A DNA stretch of 64,000 nt, from assembly GCF_000734895.2 (NCBI RefSeq), contig NZ_CP011382.1, forward strand, positions 5,496,700-5,560,699, written 5' to 3'. A program made the position numbers and the translations under genes. The notes under the pieces are model-generated. The model worked only from the letters and a program-made list of their open reading frames with translations, was not told the DNA's origin and ran no database searches. Shown here one piece after another: positions 15,125 to 22,780 of the stretch (its first letter is position 1; the number at the start of each line of letters is the position of its first letter). The DNA is from Calothrix sp. 336/3 (GTDB lineage Bacteria > Cyanobacteriota > Cyanobacteriia > Cyanobacteriales > Nostocaceae).

Positions 15125-18103
15125 CTAGGAATTACTGAGTAACTGTTGTACTTGGTTAGCAACCAGGGGATGGGGGTCATTTTGCATTTGGGGGAGAATT
15201 TTCCAGAGGATGCGGGGAGAGGCGACTTTAAGATAACTAATTGCGGCTTCTCTGACAAACCCTGTGGGATGGCGTAAACTATCTATTACCTGTTCTGTAT
15301 CGAGACGAATGGGCACAACCTCGGCTAAGTGGAGACAGCAAGCCCAAGACCAATGGGAAAGTAAAGTCCGATACTGGAGAAGTTTACGAGTGCGATCGCC
15401 AATTTCTAGGGGTTGATATTCCAGGATGTCTTTTTCGGTGAGTTTTTGTAATTTTTCGTAGGGCGATCGCCGATCTAAAACAGTGATAATCGCAGATTTA
15501 TTAGGTAAATTTAAAGTATGCTCTAAAATTTCTAGTCCCCTGGCAAAGTTTTTGGTGGACTGAGAACGTAAATTTGATGATGCTGCCTGAATTTTATCGC
15601 TGGGATAAATTAACTGAAGCAATAGTAATAGTCTTTCTTGTAAATCACTTTCCAACTCTAACAAAGCCCTTTGCAACAAATTACAGACAAGATGAAATTT
15701 TTGAGGATGTTGCAGGTTATCTAATTCATTTGTAACCGTGAAGTCTATATATGCAGCATAAATGTGACCTAAAAATTCTAATTCTTGTTGAATTAACCGT
15801 TTCACCTGGATTTCATGGAAACGATCTAGTAATCCGACGATGGTTTCCTGTTGATGTCTTTTGAGGAGAGTACGTAAAATATGACTACGATTAGCATCCT
15901 CTGAATTTTCTAAATGCTCCCATAGGATATCTATCGCTTCCAGGGTGGGAATTTGCCCAATTGTTCGCCAAGCATACATTCTCACAACCTCTGGTTTATA
16001 GACATTAGTGGCAACATCTAATAATAGAGGTAATGCTTCATTAGATAATTCAACAAGAGCTTTCATCGCCGTGCTTCTAGTTGATTTATAGTACAAACCA
16101 GCTAGTAAAGCCGGATAATATTCCTCCAAATTAGTGGCAGCAATCATTTGTAAAACAGCACAACGAACTCGCAGGGATTCATCTTGCAATAAATTGGGAA
16201 TATGTACCCGCAATGCTTGTAAATAGACAGCTTCCCGTAATGCTTTGACTGCGTTGACTCGTTCTCGCTCTTGTTCATGAGTTAACAACCGACGCAGGGT
16301 TTTAGTGGCAGCAACTTTCTGCATGGGTGTTCCCTGCCGTAATAATAATGCCGCAGCAGTGGCTTGAATAATCGAATAGTGGGAATCTTCCAAGTATTTT
16401 TCTAATTTACCCACATCTGCATCTGGTTCTGCTAACCAAACGTAGCGTAATGCTAGGGCAAATACTTCTGGATGTACACCTTGGGGTGCTTGTAATAAGG
16501 TTTGGATATTGGGGATGTAGAGATGATTTGCCCCAGTAGTTAGCATCGCTTCTAAACTAGCTTTTTGTAAGCTGGGGGAAAGTTTATCTAATAGGGGTGC
16601 TAGAACTTCTGTACTACCTTGGGGGTCGATTTGGGATAATAATTCAATACAGGAGCGTTTATCTCCCTCATTACCCCTATCTGTGAGGGTTTTAATCACT
16701 ACCTGCTTAAAAGCGCGTAAATCCACATCTGTACTATTTAACTGCCCACTCCCCGCACTGACAACCAGGAGATTGACATAGTGCGATCGCAGTAAATAAA
16801 TCACAATCAAACAAGTAATGGCAATGATGATGGTTTCGATTTCCATCAAGGAACGATGTAGGGAAAGGGAAAGAAACCGGGAGGAGAGAGTTAAAGTTCC
16901 CAAAATTGCCAAACCTGCCATTCCCACACCAAAGTTATCGGCAATTCCTCCAGATAGTGCTTGCACATAGGTACGAACTTTATCGGGAATCGGTTGAAAT
17001 AATAGGGGACCACTACTGAGAACAAATGTGTAGCGTAGCAGTTCATCTAGTATTTTCAGGGTGACTAAACCAAATAAGAGATATTGGGGATGGCTGAAAA
17101 AAAAGATATCTAGGGCTAGAAGCGGTAGCATCAGGGCAAAGACAGTTAAAGGTAAGGTGGCAGCTGTGCGAAATACACCAAACCGTTCTAAAGCTCTGCT
17201 AGAGAAAAATAATTGGGTTCCCAACTCACATATCCCCGTAATTCCACCGAGAATACCTAAAAAGCTGGCTATATCTTTGCCTTGAAAATTGGATTCAACT
17301 TGACTGAGATACTGAAAATCTATCAGTACCCCCATGGCTTGGAGGAGGGCAAAAAAAGCAAATAACAGCCAGGTGTAGCGCTTGAGAGAACCGGAAAGAC
17401 GCTGAGTTGGAGAGGGTGTACCTATCTCTTTGTACTTTTGGGGAATGCTGGGGAATGCTTGGGGGTATTTGTGGCTAACATACCAGAGAATGATGGCTCC
17501 AATGCCGATAAAAATACCAGCAGTGGGCATAATTACCATATCTAAGCCAACAAAAAGTAGGAGCAAAGGTAGACTAAAACCACTGATGACATCGGCTACC
17601 AGGATACCGCTACTAATTAATGGGTAAGCACGTTTAATTTCTCGGATATTAAATAATTGGTTAGCAGCAATGGAAGTATTTAAATCATTGACTACATAAA
17701 AAGCATCTACCCACAATCGCAGGAGAAAGATGGTGATTACGGAGAGGAAGGGAACTTGTAAACCCAGACGCAAGAGTAATAAGGGTAGAAACATACAGGG
17801 GGCGATCGCCACAATTACCCAACGCAAGGGAAAAATTCTCTGTAGACGGGAATATAGAGAAACTAGGATTCCTCCCAACAGGGAACTTGCTAAATAAATT
17901 AGGGGGAGGTATTTTGCCCCATATTCATCCAGGAATAGAGCAACAGTAGAATCCTCTGACCATCGTAATCCCACTGATGTAAAAGTATAAAAAGCAAACA
18001 TTAACCAAGTGCGATCGCTTTCCTCTGGTCGGAGATTCACCCACTCCAGCAACCGCGCAATCATTCCTCTATTAGGTGCAGACCATTTATTTCTCAGTTC
18101 CAT
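15125..18103 (-). CDS. MFS/nucleotide-translocase-like membrane protein fused to HEAT repeats
   Basis: A 992-residue protein with two halves. Residues about 30-440 contain around 12 hydrophobic helices and resemble the Npt1/Npt2 (ATP/ADP translocase-like) branch of MFS proteins: SVGLRWSEDSTVALFL in the first helix, and the loop DAFYVVNDLNTSIAANQLFNIREIKRAYPLISSG (given in pieces: NDLNTSIAANQLF, REIKRAYPLI). Residues about 470-990 are alpha-helical HEAT-type repeats (for example LLQDESLRVRCAVLQMIAA and TGFVREAAISYLKVASPRI). Such fusions are known in cyanobacteria, but substrate and role are unknown. Monocistronic, with an ATG start at 18103. I would not call it an ATP/ADP exchanger without testing. 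Confidence 0.83.
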   Translation of the reverse strand: MELRNKWSAPNRGMIARLLEWVNLRPEESDRTWLMFAFYTFTSVGLRWSEDSTVALFLDEYGAKYLPLIYLASSLLGGILVSLYSRLQRIFPLRWVIVAIAPCMFLPLLLLRLGLQVPFLSVITIFLLRLWVDAFYVVNDLNTSIAANQLFNIREIKRAYPLISSGILVADVISGFSLPLLLLFVGLDMVIMPTAGIFIGIGAIILWYVSHKYPQAFPSIPQKYKEIGTPSPTQRLSGSLKRYTWLLFAFFALLQAMGVLIDFQYLSQVESNFQGKDIASFLGILGGITGICELGTQLFFSSRALERFGVFRTAATLPLTVFALMLPLLALDIFFFSHPQYLLFGLVTLKILDELLRYTFVLSSGPLLFQPIPDKVRTYVQALSGGIADNFGVGMAGLAILGTLTLSSRFLSLSLHRSLMEIETIIIAITCLIVIYLLRSHYVNLLVVSAGSGQLNSTDVDLRAFKQVVIKTLTDRGNEGDKRSCIELLSQIDPQGSTEVLAPLLDKLSPSLQKASLEAMLTTGANHLYIPNIQTLLQAPQGVHPEVFALALRYVWLAEPDADVGKLEKYLEDSHYSIIQATAAALLLRQGTPMQKVAATKTLRRLLTHEQERERVNAVKALREAVYLQALRVHIPNLLQDESLRVRCAVLQMIAATNLEEYYPALLAGLYYKSTRSTAMKALVELSNEALPLLLDVATNVYKPEVVRMYAWRTIGQIPTLEAIDILWEHLENSEDANRSHILRTLLKRHQQETIVGLLDRFHEIQVKRLIQQELEFLGHIYAAYIDFTVTNELDNLQHPQKFHLVCNLLQRALLELESDLQERLLLLLQLIYPSDKIQAASSNLRSQSTKNFARGLEILEHTLNLPNKSAIITVLDRRSPYEKLQKLTEKDILEYQPLEIGDRTRKLLQYRTLLSHWSWACCLHLAEVVPIRLDTEQVIDSLRHPTGFVREAAISYLKVASPRILWKILPQMQNDPHPLVANQVQQLLSNS

Positions 18104-18197
18104 GTAGCTTTATTATTGGAAGTAGTCACCCTTGGGGGTAGAGTGTTAAATAATACATTCACCCAAGACTCTAGCCTGTCCCTAGGGTTACAACAAA

Positions 18198-18244
18198 AGT
18201 CCTGAGCCACCAAGGAGTAGTATTCCCACTTAGGACTCAGGACT
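18198..18244. repeat. inverted repeat AGTCCTGAG...CTCAGGACT
   Basis: Perfect nine-base arms at 18198-18206 and 18236-18244 with a 29-base spacer, between the 3' end of infC (minus strand) and the start of the transporter-HEAT gene. It could end infC transcription, although no T run follows on the minus strand, or be one of the dispersed repeats frequent in these genomes. Confidence 0.4.
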
Positions 18245-18281
18245 ATCGATTTTATATTGGAGATTTGAGATTACAGAGTTT

Positions 18282-18815
18282 CTATTTCTTCGGTGACAGT
18301 AACATCATCATGTTCCGTCCTTCCTTCTTCGGTGCTTGTTGCACTTCCGCTAAGGGTTCTAAATCAGTTGCCATCCGCTTCAGCAAAGTTTCAGCTAAAT
18401 CACTATGCTGAATTTCCCGACCTCGGAACATGACAGTCGCTTTGACTTTGTCGCCGTCTTTCAAGAATCGTTCTGCTTGTTTGACGCGCACATTGTAGTC
18501 ATGTTCTTCAATCTTGTAACGCATCTTCACTTCTTTCACATCAGCCGTATGCTGCTTCTTCCTAGCTTCCCGCGCTTTCTTCTCTTGCTCAAACTTATAT
18601 TTCCCATAGTCCATGATCCGACAAACTGGCGGGTCAGCCTTATCACTCAGCAGCACGAGATCTAATTCCTTTTCTTCTGCTAGCTGCTGTGCTTCCTGCG
18701 GGGTGAGTATTCCCAGTTGGCTTCCATCTGTATCAATTACCCGAATTTTCGGGAAGCGAATTCTCTCGTTGATTTGGGGCAGGTCGCGAGTTCTTTTTTT
18801 CTCAATCACAGGCAT
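18282..18815 (-). CDS. infC: translation initiation factor IF-3
   Basis: IF-3 binds the 30S subunit, prevents premature 50S joining and proofreads the initiator codon. The 177-residue protein has the N-domain (NERIRFPKIRVIDTDG; DLVLLSDKADPPVCRIMDYGKYKFE in pieces: LLSDKADPPVCRIMDYGKYK), a lysine-rich linker, and the C-domain with VKMRYKIEEHDYNVR and FRGREIQH. Length and both domains are complete. It starts with ATG (18815), not the AUU used by E. coli infC. No rpmI/rplT follows, so it is monocistronic here. Confidence 0.98.
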   Translation of the reverse strand: MPVIEKKRTRDLPQINERIRFPKIRVIDTDGSQLGILTPQEAQQLAEEKELDLVLLSDKADPPVCRIMDYGKYKFEQEKKAREARKKQHTADVKEVKMRYKIEEHDYNVRVKQAERFLKDGDKVKATVMFRGREIQHSDLAETLLKRMATDLEPLAEVQQAPKKEGRNMMMLLSPKK

Positions 18816-19372
18816 TATGATTTGTGGGAGCTTCTTTTAGTTATGAGTTTGGATTGGTTTTGATTTGCGCCTCAGACGCAGAACTATAAAATAACTGAGG
18901 ATAGGGTAAATGTGTACAGTTTGGGAGTAACTAATTCACAAATGTGTTTAGTTATCGTATATGCCATTCTACTCATTCTGAGAGAATTTCTGTACAATCG
19001 TTAATCTAAATTACATAAATAGGCTAACATTACCACTTTTTGTTAACAATTGTATCAAACCGGGGATGGGGTGGCGAGCGATCGCCCAGGTTTCTATGCT
19101 TGGGAAGCTGCAAAATAGTTATTGCAAAAGCAAAAAATATCTCTAGAATAGAGGTGATAGGGAATTTATAACTTTCTGGTAGTTGAAGGAATTTTGTCAA
19201 CCCCTACAGAATAATCATAGTTATTTATAACTATTAAGAAAGCAAATCCCCAGGACATCAAGTACGCAAGAATTCACCGCGATGATGATGGACATCATTA
19301 GCCAATACATTTGTACCTGATTCGATAAAATTTGCTGTAACTCCTCAAGACTCTCCTATTGACGCTTCACCG
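18816..19372. other. divergent promoter region between infC and the hyp block
   Basis: About 560 bases without a gene. It contains one HIP1 site (19078-19085) and an inverted repeat TAGTTAT-TT-ATAACTA at 19218-19233. This repeat is a possible operator for the hydrogenase-maturation block, some 140 bases upstream of its first gene. I looked for NtcA sites (GTA-N8-TAC) and saw none with correct spacing; candidates near 18905 and 18958 have six- and ten-base spacers. Confidence 0.45.
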
Positions 19373-20332
19373 ATGATTCCTAGTATTACAGATTCCGCAG
19401 TCAAAGCTGCGATCGCTGCCATTGATTCTGAGTCAGCATCAACACCGGAAAAAATCGAGATGCTGATTGAAATTGCCCATGGTTTTGTCAATAAACCCCA
19501 AACTGTCAAGGATTTAGAGAATGCGATCGCCCTCTACCAGGAAGCGGTGGAATTATCCACAGCAGAGTATCCTCTCCTAAAAGCAAGGGCAAAAGGTGGG
19601 ATAGCAGGTGCATTGCGAGCAATTCCAGGGGAGGGAACGGAACATTTACAGCAGGCTAGGGATTTGTATGCAGAGATACTGCCGATACTACGGGAATTAG
19701 CTAAACCTGACGAGTTGGCAGAAGCTCAGATGAATTATGGTTTAGTTTTACAATCCCTAGTTTCCGAAAATTTAGCCAAAGCAACGGATAGCATTCAGCT
19801 ATACCAGGAAGCTCTCAGGGTGTTTACCTATGACAAATATCCCCAAGAGTACGCTATTTTACATAATAATATTGCGATCGCCTACCTTTCCATGTCCCAG
19901 GGTTCCCAGCAGCAATACTTATTTGAGGGGTTAGCAGTACAATCCTTTGAGGTTGCGCTGAAGCAGATAAATTTAATTGAACATCCTCGTGAGTATGCTA
20001 TGTTACAGAATAATTTGGGCAATGCATTGCAATATTTGCCTAGTGCCCATCCTTTGGAAAATTTACAGAGGGCGATCGCTGCATATCACGAAGCTTTAAA
20101 AGTGCGTAATTCCCAAGACACACCCCTGGAGTATGCGAATACCATTGCTAACCAGGCAAACGCATTATTAAATCTGCCTGATAACTTGCAAAATCCAGAA
20201 TTAGGGAATCCCCAAAATCTCCTGCAAGCACGTAAAAATTATCTTGAAGCAAGAGATATTTTCACACAATATGGACAATTTGCCCAGGCAGAAATCATCA
20301 TTCAGACATTAAGAGAAATAGAGAGTAATTAA
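19373..20332 (+). CDS. TPR-like repeat protein at the head of the extended hyp block
   Basis: A 319-residue all-helical protein made of degenerate tetratricopeptide-like repeats. Recurring segments are ENAIALYQEAVEL, QQARDLYAEILPIL, IQLYQEALRVFTY, AIAYHEALKVRN and QARKNYLEARDIF, usually paired with EYA-x-x-x-NN-x-x-A. No signal peptide. A similar helical protein is among the five accessory genes that precede hypF in heterocystous cyanobacteria and that have been proposed to help mature the small hydrogenase subunit HupS. A scaffold or chaperone role is inferred. The ATG at 19373 is the only good start; the frame stays open about 30 codons upstream without a start codon. Confidence 0.8.
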   Translation: MIPSITDSAVKAAIAAIDSESASTPEKIEMLIEIAHGFVNKPQTVKDLENAIALYQEAVELSTAEYPLLKARAKGGIAGALRAIPGEGTEHLQQARDLYAEILPILRELAKPDELAEAQMNYGLVLQSLVSENLAKATDSIQLYQEALRVFTYDKYPQEYAILHNNIAIAYLSMSQGSQQQYLFEGLAVQSFEVALKQINLIEHPREYAMLQNNLGNALQYLPSAHPLENLQRAIAAYHEALKVRNSQDTPLEYANTIANQANALLNLPDNLQNPELGNPQNLLQARKNYLEARDIFTQYGQFAQAEIIIQTLREIESN

Positions 20333-20446
20333 TTATCTCATTGATAAAATAATCAAAAAGCTCTGTTTGTCTCCTGATAATCTGAAATTTATCTGTGTTC
20401 TCTGCGATATATTTCCTCAGTCCACTTCGTCAACACAGCATAAATC

Positions 20447-20680
20447 ATGACAAACTATATCACAAGTTTCGTAACAGGAGAAATTACCCTGCTCACCGGT
20501 ATTACTTGGTTAGCGATCGCCACATTATTCTCTATGTTAGGTGGTGCTATCGGTGGGATGTTATTAGCAGGGGAGGAATTTGGTTATTCTTTTTCTGCCA
20601 TGATTGGTAGCTTATTTGGACCTGCGGGTGTAGTTCCAGCAGTAATTATTGGGTTAATTATTATTAGTGCTTTAAGTTGA
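20447..20680 (+). CDS. small Gly-rich membrane protein of the extended hyp block
   Basis: A 77-residue protein with two predicted transmembrane helices (about 17-42, Gly-rich LGGAIGGMLLAG; and about 50-76, GPAGVVPAVIIGLIIISAL). It resembles the tiny membrane proteins (asr0689/asr0690 type) located between the hydrogenase and hyp genes of Nostoc/Anabaena. The next small gene starts 16 bases downstream, with AGGAGG just before it. Function unknown. The position suggests hydrogenase maturation or membrane attachment. Confidence 0.75.
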   Translation: MTNYITSFVTGEITLLTGITWLAIATLFSMLGGAIGGMLLAGEEFGYSFSAMIGSLFGPAGVVPAVIIGLIIISALS

Positions 20681-20696
20681 ATTTTAGGAGGAATAT

Positions 20697-20921
20697 ATGT
20701 TTGAATTAGGCTGGTTTTCTGCAAAGCTTTTCTTCAAAGGTCAATTATTTCGTGACCCCATTGATTTCATTCAGAAAACTAGTTTAGCATCTACCCTGGG
20801 ATTAGGCATGATGATGATATTATTTATCGTCAAATTTCCCCTATGGATGCTAATGATTATTTCTAGTGTAGTCACTGGTGCAACAATGCCTTTTTTGCTC
20901 AAAGATTTTCGGATGAAATAG
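20697..20921 (+). CDS. small membrane protein of the extended hyp block
   Basis: A 74-residue protein with two hydrophobic helices (about 30-45, LASTLGLGMMMILFIV; about 49-67, LWMLMIISSVVTGATMPFLL) and an amphipathic N-terminus. AGGAGG at 20685-20690 is a strong ribosome-binding site six bases before the ATG. It forms a pair with the preceding small membrane gene and belongs to the set of accessory genes preceding hypF in heterocystous strains. No enzymatic motif is visible. Confidence 0.75.
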   Translation: MFELGWFSAKLFFKGQLFRDPIDFIQKTSLASTLGLGMMMILFIVKFPLWMLMIISSVVTGATMPFLLKDFRMK

Positions 20922-21069
20922 ACGATTATTTTCAGAAATGCAAATAGTAAATTATGTCTATAAATCATGATTTACTCTAGATTACTTTATCAAATATTAC
21001 CCATAAAATAGAGCAGGCATGATTGTCTGCCCTAAATTTTCTTATCTGAAGAAATTACAAGTATTGAGC

Positions 21070-21546
21070 ATGACAAATTTAGAAGAATTAGTCACAGAAA
21101 TTAGTCGTTATGAAAAAATAATTTCTGAATGGGACGAAACCCAACGTGGAGTAGTTACTGGGTTAAAAAGGGCAATTGAAGATTTACATAAAGAAGCTTT
21201 AACTCGTTTAATTAGAAGCGTAAAACAAGAGTCAATTACAGCACTACGTCACGCTGTTGAAGATGAAATTGTGTACGGAACTTTACTATATCATGATTTA
21301 GTAAAAGCTCCCAAACTCCCACTAGAAAAACGATTAGCAACTGCCTTAGATGAGATTCGTCCTAGTTTAATTAACCACCACGGAGATATAGAATTAGTCT
21401 CAATTAAATTACCAGATACTGTAGAAATTAGATTAGTTGGCGCTTGTAGTCATTGCCCCACATCAAACCTGACTTTATCTCAGGGAGTTGAGCAAGCAAT
21501 AAAAAACTATTGCCCAGAAATTCTTCATGTGGTCGCAGTTAGGTAA
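21070..21546 (+). CDS. NifU C-terminal-like Fe-S scaffold protein of the hyp block
   Basis: The 158-residue reading begins at the second ATG (MTNLEELVTEI). The frame extends to an ATG at 21019, but the extra 17 residues look non-conserved. An N-terminal helical region (about 1-95) is followed by a NifU-C/Nfu domain (about 100-157) with IRPSLINHHGDIELVSI and the cluster ligand motif CSHC (GACSHCPTSNLTLSQGVEQAI). Nfu domains assemble and pass on Fe-S clusters. In this operon the target may be the cluster-containing small subunit of the uptake hydrogenase; that is inference from gene context. Confidence 0.86.
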   Translation: MTNLEELVTEISRYEKIISEWDETQRGVVTGLKRAIEDLHKEALTRLIRSVKQESITALRHAVEDEIVYGTLLYHDLVKAPKLPLEKRLATALDEIRPSLINHHGDIELVSIKLPDTVEIRLVGACSHCPTSNLTLSQGVEQAIKNYCPEILHVVAVR

Positions 21547-21601
21547 ATAATCATTAATCTTTAAAAGAGTTTAATTAAGAAAAATAACTGATTCTGACTT
21601 C

Positions 21602-22780
21602 ATGACTAATTACATCCAAGATGAAACATCAAAAAAACATTTATTTGATAATCAGCCAATAATTATCGGACAAGATTTTTCTCCAGATAAATTACCTATT
21701 CCCTCCCTTCCTAGCGCCCATGAAATATTTGCTCCCCGTGGAGCTTGTTTATTTGCTCATACAGGTTATCTCTGGGTATCAGATACAGGTAATCATCGTT
21801 TATTAGGATGGGAAAAAATACCAAAAACAGATAATCAAGCTGCTAACTGGGTAATTGGACAACCAGATTTTTACCATGAAGGGCAAAACGGAAAAAATCT
21901 CGTTAATTCTCATACAGTGAGTGTTCCCACAGGTATTTGTGAATGTGCTAAAGGAATGGCAGTTGCTGATGCGTGGAATCATCGAGTTTTAATTTGGCAA
22001 GAAGTTCCTGGAGATACGAATGTACCCGCAGATATCGTTTTAGGACAGGCTGATTTTACCAGTAATTTACCCAATCGAGGAAAAGGAGAAGCCACAGCGA
22101 ATACTTTAAATTGGTGTTATGGAGTTTATTATTTTCAAGGTAAATTATTTGTCGCAGATACGGGTAATCGTCGTGTTCTAATTTGGCATGAATTACCGAG
22201 GGAAAATGGACAACCTGCTGACCTAGTTTTAGGGCAATCTGATATGATATCTCGCGATGAAAACGGTGGCAATAGTCCTAATTCCCGGAGTATGCGCTGG
22301 TGCCATGATATTACCTTTTGGGGTGAAAATTTAGTAGTAACAGATGCAGGAAATAATCGTGTGATGATTTGGCAAGGAATGCCAACAGAAAATAATCAAC
22401 CCTGTACTGTCGTATTAGGGCAAAGAGATTTTCATGCTGTTGAGATGAATCAAAATAATTACTTTCCCAATTCTAGTAGTTTGAGTATGCCCTATGGGGT
22501 CGAAAGTTATCAAAATTATTTATTAGTGGCGGATACGGCAAATTCTCGTATTTTGGGATGGGAAAAATCAGATAATTTATTAGATTTATGGAATAGAAAT
22601 GCAGATATTTTGCTAGGACAAACAACATTTACATCAAAAAGTGAAAATAGAGATTTTGGCAGACCAAAAAGGGATAGTTTTAATTGGTGTTATGGTATCC
22701 AAGTTTGTCATGATACAGCAATCATTGCTGATTCTGGAAATAATCGTATTCTCCTCTGGAAGCTGAATCATGGTGGTTGA
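21602..22780 (+). CDS. six-bladed NHL-repeat protein of the hyp block
   Basis: A 392-residue protein with six NHL-type repeats, each ending in a variant of [V/A]D[T/A/S]xNxRxLxW and separated by a GQxDF motif: SDTGNHRLLGW, ADAWNHRVLIW, ADTGNRRVLIW, TDAGNNRVMIW, ADTANSRILGW and ADSGNNRILLW. This predicts a closed six-bladed beta-propeller. There is no signal peptide, so it acts in the cytosol, probably as a protein-binding platform. Its last 11 bases overlap hypF, so the two are translationally coupled. A corresponding NHL protein occurs directly before hypF in Nostoc/Anabaena. Confidence 0.87.
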   Translation: MTNYIQDETSKKHLFDNQPIIIGQDFSPDKLPIPSLPSAHEIFAPRGACLFAHTGYLWVSDTGNHRLLGWEKIPKTDNQAANWVIGQPDFYHEGQNGKNLVNSHTVSVPTGICECAKGMAVADAWNHRVLIWQEVPGDTNVPADIVLGQADFTSNLPNRGKGEATANTLNWCYGVYYFQGKLFVADTGNRRVLIWHELPRENGQPADLVLGQSDMISRDENGGNSPNSRSMRWCHDITFWGENLVVTDAGNNRVMIWQGMPTENNQPCTVVLGQRDFHAVEMNQNNYFPNSSSLSMPYGVESYQNYLLVADTANSRILGWEKSDNLLDLWNRNADILLGQTTFTSKSENRDFGRPKRDSFNWCYGIQVCHDTAIIADSGNNRILLWKLNHGG

